DNA of 33,171 nucleotides from an uncultured Oscillospiraceae bacterium. GTDB taxonomy: Bacteria; Bacillota; Clostridia; Oscillospirales; Oscillospiraceae. A program made the position numbers and the translations under genes. Numbering within the stretch: position 1 is the first letter of the stretch; the number at the start of each line of letters is the position of its first letter. The notes beneath the pieces were generated by a model that was given only the letters and a program-made list of their open reading frames with translations, was not told where the DNA came from and did not search any database. Below are positions 29,300 to 33,171 of this stretch, one piece after another. Location: the NCBI GenBank assembly GCA_934589665.1, contig CAKTOJ010000007.1:1-33171 (forward strand), read 5' to 3'.

Positions 29300-30655
29300 T
29301 TAGAGCAGGCCCTGCAAAAGGATAATGACGATCAAAACCGGCAGCACCCACTGGAAGTATGGCTTGAGCCTGGGGGAGAACTTGAGTCCGCTGCCCTTGT
29401 TCGCCTCGGCAAGATATTTGTCGAAGCCCCAGCCCCACTTGGTCACGCAGAAGAGCAGATACACGAGTGAGCCGACGGGAAGGAGAAGGTTGCTCACAAG
29501 AAAGTCCTCGCTGTCGAGCACATCCTTGCCGGGAAGAGGATGGAAGCCGCTCCAGATGTTATAGCCGAACACGCACGGCAGGCTCAGCAGCGCGATGAGG
29601 ATGCCGTTGATGAGCACGGCCTTTTTGCGGCTGATGCCGAAGGTGTCCATGGCAATGGCAAGAATGTTCTCGAACACGGCCAGAACGGTAGAGAAGCTGG
29701 CGAAGATCATAAACAGGAAGAACAGCGCGCCCCAGAAGCGTCCACCGGCCATATTGACGAAGATGGGCGGCAGCGTCTGGAAAATGAGAGCGGGTCCCTT
29801 ATCCGGCTCCACGCCGAAGGTGAAGCAGGCAGGGAAGATGATCGTGCCGGCCATGAGCGCCACAAAGGTATCAAGCGCGCAGATGCGCACGGCTTCGCCG
29901 GGCAGCGTGTGCGCGTCAGACATATAGCTGCCGAAGATCTCCATGGCTGCGATACCGAGCGAGAGCGTGAAGAAGGCCTGATTCATCGCGTCCGCGATCA
30001 GGCTGCCGAAGCCGTTTTCCCGGATGGAATCCACAGAGGGGAGCAGATAGAATTTCATGCCCTCCGCTGCGCCGGGCAGCATCAGGCTGTGCACGGCAAG
30101 AACAAGAATGAGGGCTAGCAGAGCGAGCATCATCACCTTCGACACGCGCTCGAGCCCCTTTTGCAGGCCGAACGAGCAGACAAGGAAGCCTGCGAGCACC
30201 ACGATCTCGGCCCACAGGGCCATTTCGCCGGGCGAGGAGAGCATGGCGCCGAACGCGCTGCTCACTTCCTCTGTGCTCATGCCGGAGTGGAACGCGCCGG
30301 TGAGGAATTTGCCAAAATAGTCGACCATCCAGCCGGCAACGGTGGTGTAGTACATCATCAGCAGATAGCAGCCGATCAGGCAGAACCAGCCGTGGATGTG
30401 CCATTTTGCCCCCGGCTGCTCGAGTACCTTATAGGAGTGCACGGCGCTTTTGCGGCTCGCACGGCCGACCGCCAGCTCCATCGTCAGCACGGGAACGCCC
30501 ATCACCATTAGGCAGATGAGATAGAGCAGCACAAAGTAGCCGCCGCCGTTCTTGCCGGCGATATAGGGAAAGCGCCAGACGTTGCCGATGCCGATGGCGC
30601 AGCCCGCGCTCACCAGCAGAAAGCCGAGTCTGGATTGAAAGGATTCACGTTTCAC
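29300..30655 (-). CDS. Sodium-dependent transporter of the NSS/SNF family
   Basis: This 451-residue protein is a sodium:neurotransmitter symporter-type carrier that imports an amino acid or similar solute using the sodium gradient. The N-terminal signature is clear: GFLLVSAGCAIGIGNVWRFPYIAGKNGGGYF, then VPVLTMELAVGRASRKS. About eleven hydrophobic segments follow, consistent with the shorter bacterial members. The start is a GTG at 30655 with GAGAGGGG ahead; no better ATG fits the family start. It is divergent from a LysR gene across 117 bases, which suggests that the regulator controls it. The substrate is not evident from sequence. Confidence 0.93.
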   Translation of the reverse strand: MKRESFQSRLGFLLVSAGCAIGIGNVWRFPYIAGKNGGGYFVLLYLICLMVMGVPVLTMELAVGRASRKSAVHSYKVLEQPGAKWHIHGWFCLIGCYLLMMYYTTVAGWMVDYFGKFLTGAFHSGMSTEEVSSAFGAMLSSPGEMALWAEIVVLAGFLVCSFGLQKGLERVSKVMMLALLALILVLAVHSLMLPGAAEGMKFYLLPSVDSIRENGFGSLIADAMNQAFFTLSLGIAAMEIFGSYMSDAHTLPGEAVRICALDTFVALMAGTIIFPACFTFGVEPDKGPALIFQTLPPIFVNMAGGRFWGALFFLFMIFASFSTVLAVFENILAIAMDTFGISRKKAVLINGILIALLSLPCVFGYNIWSGFHPLPGKDVLDSEDFLVSNLLLPVGSLVYLLFCVTKWGWGFDKYLAEANKGSGLKFSPRLKPYFQWVLPVLIVIILLQGLL

Positions 30656-30690
30656 AGATTTTACCCCTCTCCGTTTTTGAAAGTAATTTG

Positions 30691-30719
30691 ATACTAACGC
30701 GGAAATCCACGCTTTACAA
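30691..30719 (-). promoter_or_regulatory. Promoter of the NSS transporter gene
   Basis: On the minus strand TTGTAA (plus 30714-30719), a 17-base spacer and TAGTAT (plus 30691-30696). The -35 overlaps the LysR-type box at 30712-30728. Confidence 0.6.
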
Positions 30720-30728
30720 GAGCGAAAG
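30712..30728. promoter_or_regulatory. Candidate LysR box, CTT-N11-AAG
   Basis: CTT (30712-30714), eleven bases, AAG (30726-30728) is a symmetrical T-N11-A type site. It overlaps the -35 boxes of both divergent promoters, a usual layout for LysR autocontrol and target control. Confidence 0.45.
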
Positions 30729-30742
30729 TACGATGCTATAAT
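30713..30742 (+). promoter_or_regulatory. Promoter of the LysR-family gene
   Basis: TTTACA (30713-30718), an 18-base spacer and a perfect TATAAT (30737-30742) lie 30 bases ahead of ATG 30773. Confidence 0.7.
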
Positions 30743-30772
30743 AAGAAAAACTTATGTTACGGAGAAGGCGGC

Positions 30773-31666
30773 ATGACGATCACTCAGCTTCAGTATTTCG
30801 TGGCGGCAGCGCAGAACAGGAGCTTTACCAAGGCGGCGGAGCTCTATTATATTTCTCAAACGGCGGTGACGCAGCAGATCCAGAGCCTTGAGCAGACGGT
30901 CGGCTGCGCGCTGTTTGACCGTAGCACCCGGCCTGTTTCGCTCACGCCGGCAGGACGCGCATTTTTGAGCGAGGCCAAGGCGATCCTGATGCGCATGGAC
31001 ACGGCCATCAGCCGCGCGCATGACGCGTCCTCGGGTCTCAACGGCACGCTGCGCATCGGCTACATCAAGGGCTATGAGCGCAGCAACCTATCCAATGAGC
31101 TGCGGCGCTTCCACCGCTCGCTGCCGAACGTACTGGTCAACTGCTACCGCAATTCCTCCGACCTGCTTGCCTCCGGGCTGCTGGCCAATGAGTATGATCT
31201 CATCTACACCTGGGACAGTACAAATCTCAAGCAGGACGAGCGGGTGGAGTACCGTGTCATCGAGCATGCGCGGTTGGTCGTCGCGCTCTATCCGGGCCAC
31301 CCGCTTGCGCAGCGTGCGTCGCTCAAACGGCGGGAGCTTCAGGGTGAGACGATTCTTTATATGTCCCCGTCCATGACGCCGGATTCCTTCGGCGACGCGT
31401 TTTTCATGAACCTCTATAAAAATGCGGGCTATAAGCCGAACATCCTCTTCCGTTCCAGCGACGCCGAGAGCATCCTGATGATGGTCGCGGCGGAGGAGGG
31501 CATCTCCATCCTGCCGGACTATTTCACCAATAAGCTCAACGGCGCGGACAATCTTGTATTCGTTCCGCTCGACGGCGAGCTGGAAACGGAGGAGATCATT
31601 GCGGTCTGGCGGCGGGACAATGTCAACCCGGCGCTCGAGGCGCTGCGGCAGGCGTTTTCGCTCTGA
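30773..31666 (+). CDS. LysR-family transcriptional regulator
   Basis: This 297-residue protein has the standard LysR layout. The winged helix-turn-helix is at residues 1-60 (ITQLQYFVAAAQNRSFTKAAELYYISQTAVTQQIQSLE, then LFDRSTRPVSLTPAG). A linker helix follows, and from about residue 90 comes the periplasmic-binding-protein-like effector domain (TLRIGYIKGYE, AAEEGISILPDY). GGAG eight bases before ATG 30773 gives the start. It is divergent from the NSS transporter gene and probably controls it in response to that carrier's substrate; the effector is unknown. No clear terminator is visible after it before the pyrH promoter. Confidence 0.93.
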   Translation: MTITQLQYFVAAAQNRSFTKAAELYYISQTAVTQQIQSLEQTVGCALFDRSTRPVSLTPAGRAFLSEAKAILMRMDTAISRAHDASSGLNGTLRIGYIKGYERSNLSNELRRFHRSLPNVLVNCYRNSSDLLASGLLANEYDLIYTWDSTNLKQDERVEYRVIEHARLVVALYPGHPLAQRASLKRRELQGETILYMSPSMTPDSFGDAFFMNLYKNAGYKPNILFRSSDAESILMMVAAEEGISILPDYFTNKLNGADNLVFVPLDGELETEEIIAVWRRDNVNPALEALRQAFSL

Positions 31667-31746
31667 CATGGGCGGGAAAACGGGCAGGCGGAGCGGACGG
31701 TTATAGCAGAGAGAAAAATCTTGCAAAAAATTATCGCTCTCCCCCT

Positions 31747-31774
31747 TTGCAAAGCGTGAAAAATACGTTACAAT
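31747..31774 (+). promoter_or_regulatory. Promoter of pyrH-frr
   Basis: TTGCAA (31747-31752), a 16-base spacer and TACAAT (31769-31774) lie about 40 bases before ATG 31817. The remaining bases after the LysR stop (31667-31746) show no gene. Confidence 0.65.
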
Positions 31775-31816
31775 AGACGGCGATAAAATGACAGAACAAC
31801 AGGGAGGAACATACCC

Positions 31817-32533
31817 ATGGAGCATCCTAAATATAAGCGCGTCCTGCTCAAGATCAGCGGCGAGGCGCTGGCGGGGGAGAAGCATTTTGGCCTGGACTTC
31901 GGTGTGATCGGTCAGGTGACGGACATCATCAAGGAGTGCGTCGAGGCCGGCGTGCAGATGGGCATTGTCATCGGCGGTGGCAACTTCTGGCGCGGCGTGA
32001 AAAACGGCGAGGGCTATATCGAGCGTACCCGCGCCGACCACATGGGCATGCTTGCCACGGCCATGAACTGCATGGCGGTTGCCGACGTGCTTGAGCAGAA
32101 GGGCGTCGATGTGCGCATCCAGACCGCGCTGGAGATCAAGGAGGTCGCCGAGCCCTACATCCGCGCCCGCGCGATTCGGCATCTGGAAAAGGGTCGTGTG
32201 GTCATCTTCGGCTGCGGCATCGGCTCGCCGTTTTTCTCCACCGATACGGCGGCGGTGCTCCGCGCGGCGGAGATCAATGCGGATGTTATTCTGCTGGCCA
32301 AGAACATCGACGGCGTGTACAGTGCCGACCCCGCCAAGGTTGCCGATGCGGTGAAATACGATGCCATTTCCTATGAGGATGTGCTGGCCCAGCACCTCGC
32401 GGTGATGGACTCCACCGCGACCTCGCTTTCCATGGACAACCACATTCCTGTCCTTGTTTTCGCGCTCAAGGACCCGAAGAATATCCTGCGCGCTGTGATG
32501 GGCGAAAAGATCGGTACGATCGTCGGCGAATGA
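31817..32533 (+). CDS. pyrH: UMP kinase
   Basis: This 238-residue cytoplasmic enzyme phosphorylates UMP to UDP in pyrimidine nucleotide synthesis. It is of the bacterial amino-acid-kinase type, not related to eukaryotic UMP/CMP kinase. The family text is complete: [74 protein letters not shown] and a C-terminal [22 protein letters not shown] ahead of ATG 31817 fits. Frr follows after 51 bases, a common pair; the rpsB-tsf genes that often precede pyrH are absent here, and a separate promoter is seen instead. Confidence 0.97.
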   Translation: MEHPKYKRVLLKISGEALAGEKHFGLDFGVIGQVTDIIKECVEAGVQMGIVIGGGNFWRGVKNGEGYIERTRADHMGMLATAMNCMAVADVLEQKGVDVRIQTALEIKEVAEPYIRARAIRHLEKGRVVIFGCGIGSPFFSTDTAAVLRAAEINADVILLAKNIDGVYSADPAKVADAVKYDAISYEDVLAQHLAVMDSTATSLSMDNHIPVLVFALKDPKNILRAVMGEKIGTIVGE

Positions 32534-32584
32534 GCCGCGTCGCAATAGAAACGTATCAAATCAAAATTTGAGGAGGATATCCCC

Positions 32585-33142
32585 ATGTTGAAGGATGAAT
32601 ACAAGATTTACGAAGAAAAGATGAAGAAGAGCATCGACTCTGTCGCCGCGGATTTTGCATCCGTGCGTGCCGGCCGTGCCAACGCTGCCGTGCTCGACCG
32701 CATTTCGGTGGAGTATTACGGCACGCCCACGCCCATTCAGCAGATCGCGGCTATTTCTTCGCCCGATCCGCGCCAGCTGCTCATTCAGCCGTGGGATACC
32801 AGCGCGGTGAAACTCATTGAAAAGGCAATCCTCAACTCCGACCTCGGCATCAATCCGCAGAACGACGGCAAGGGCATCCGCCTGACCTTCCCGCAGCTGA
32901 CTGAGGAGCGCCGTAAGGAGCTGGTCAAGCAGATCCACAAGTATGCCGAGAACGGCAAGGTTGCCATCCGCAACATCCGCCGCGACGCGATGGAGAGCTT
33001 CAAGAAGAAGCAGAAGGCCGGAGAGCTGACTGAGGACGACCTGAAGGTCGCCGAAAAGGATCTTCAGAAGCTGACCGATGACATGTGCAAGGATCTCGAC
33101 GCTCTGCTCGACAAAAAGGAAGCGGAGCTGCTGGCGGTCTGA
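32585..33142 (+). CDS. frr: Ribosome recycling factor
   Basis: This 185-residue protein splits the post-termination ribosome together with EF-G. The sequence is conserved along its length: SIDSVAADFASVRAGRANAAVLDRI, VEYYGTPTPIQQIA, LLIQPWDTSAVKLIEKAI, LGINPQNDGKGIRLTFPQLTEERRKEL and the C-terminal helices (ARNIRRD-like, DLKVAEKDLQKLTD). The length is typical. GAGGAGG at 32570-32576 fixes the start at ATG 32585. The stop overlaps a following ATG by one base. Confidence 0.97.
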   Translation: MLKDEYKIYEEKMKKSIDSVAADFASVRAGRANAAVLDRISVEYYGTPTPIQQIAAISSPDPRQLLIQPWDTSAVKLIEKAILNSDLGINPQNDGKGIRLTFPQLTEERRKELVKQIHKYAENGKVAIRNIRRDAMESFKKKQKAGELTEDDLKVAEKDLQKLTDDMCKDLDALLDKKEAELLAV

Positions 33143-33171
33143 TGAGTCTTTTCACGAAGAGACAATATACG
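33142..33171 (+). CDS. uppS: Start of a probable isoprenyl transferase, cut by window edge
   Basis: An ATG overlapping the frr stop by one base opens a frame of ten codons to the window edge (MSLFTKRQYT). In Clostridia uppS, undecaprenyl diphosphate synthase, often follows frr with such a short start. The call rests on position and on these few residues, so it is tentative. Confidence 0.4.
   Translation, partial: MSLFTKRQYT

Noticed and set aside
31088..32545. 485-codon minus-strand frame across lysR and pyrH
   Set aside because: It spans two clear genes and their intergenic promoter and has no recognisable domain.

Overview
The window is GC-rich, gene-dense chromosomal DNA from a low-oxygen Firmicute, most likely a clostridial gut-type bacterium of the Oscillospiraceae kind. 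I infer this from strong AGGAGG-type ribosome sites, consensus TTGACA/TATAAT promoters, corrinoid-style dehydratase activase and ferredoxin genes, selenium/molybdenum hydroxylase maturation genes, and the family resemblance of many proteins. I see no tRNA, rRNA, CRISPR, insertion sequence or prophage, and no stretch over about 300 bases lacks a gene. Because third codon positions are GC-rich, many long antisense open frames exist; I treat them as shadows.

Left part (1-6420, mainly + strand): the 3' end of a Y-family translesion polymerase with its small YolD-like partner; a three-gene operon (nucleoside deaminase, MtnA-type sugar-phosphate isomerase, class II aldolase) that fits salvage of 5'-deoxyadenosine or methylthioadenosine to DHAP plus an aldehyde; a convergent ferredoxin-like gene; and an HTH-XRE protein fused to a membrane domain. 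Perfect or near-perfect palindromic terminators sit at the convergent junctions.

Middle (6420-16645): a minus-strand lipoprotein / MBOAT acyltransferase / DHHW-type operon, probably for O-acylation of an extracellular polymer. Divergent from it is an xdhC-yqeC-yqeB operon that matures selenium-dependent molybdenum hydroxylases. A very large, solitary 2-hydroxyacyl-CoA dehydratase activase follows on the minus strand.

ATP synthase (16752-23187, minus strand): atpB-atpE-atpF-[delta-alpha fusion]-atpG-atpD-atpC. The operon has no free-standing delta gene. Instead the alpha subunit carries an N-terminal extension of about 80 residues that reads as the delta (OSCP) C-terminal domain, while the delta N-terminal domain is absent. 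This is the most unusual thing in the window. The c subunit also has a signal-peptide-like extension.

Right part (23277-33171): clpB behind a ribbon-helix-helix-like gene in one operon; wecB with a perfect 19-bp palindrome inside its promoter; a PLP aminotransferase; a sodium:neurotransmitter-type transporter divergent from a LysR regulator; and the housekeeping pair pyrH-frr, with the first codons of a probable uppS at the window edge.
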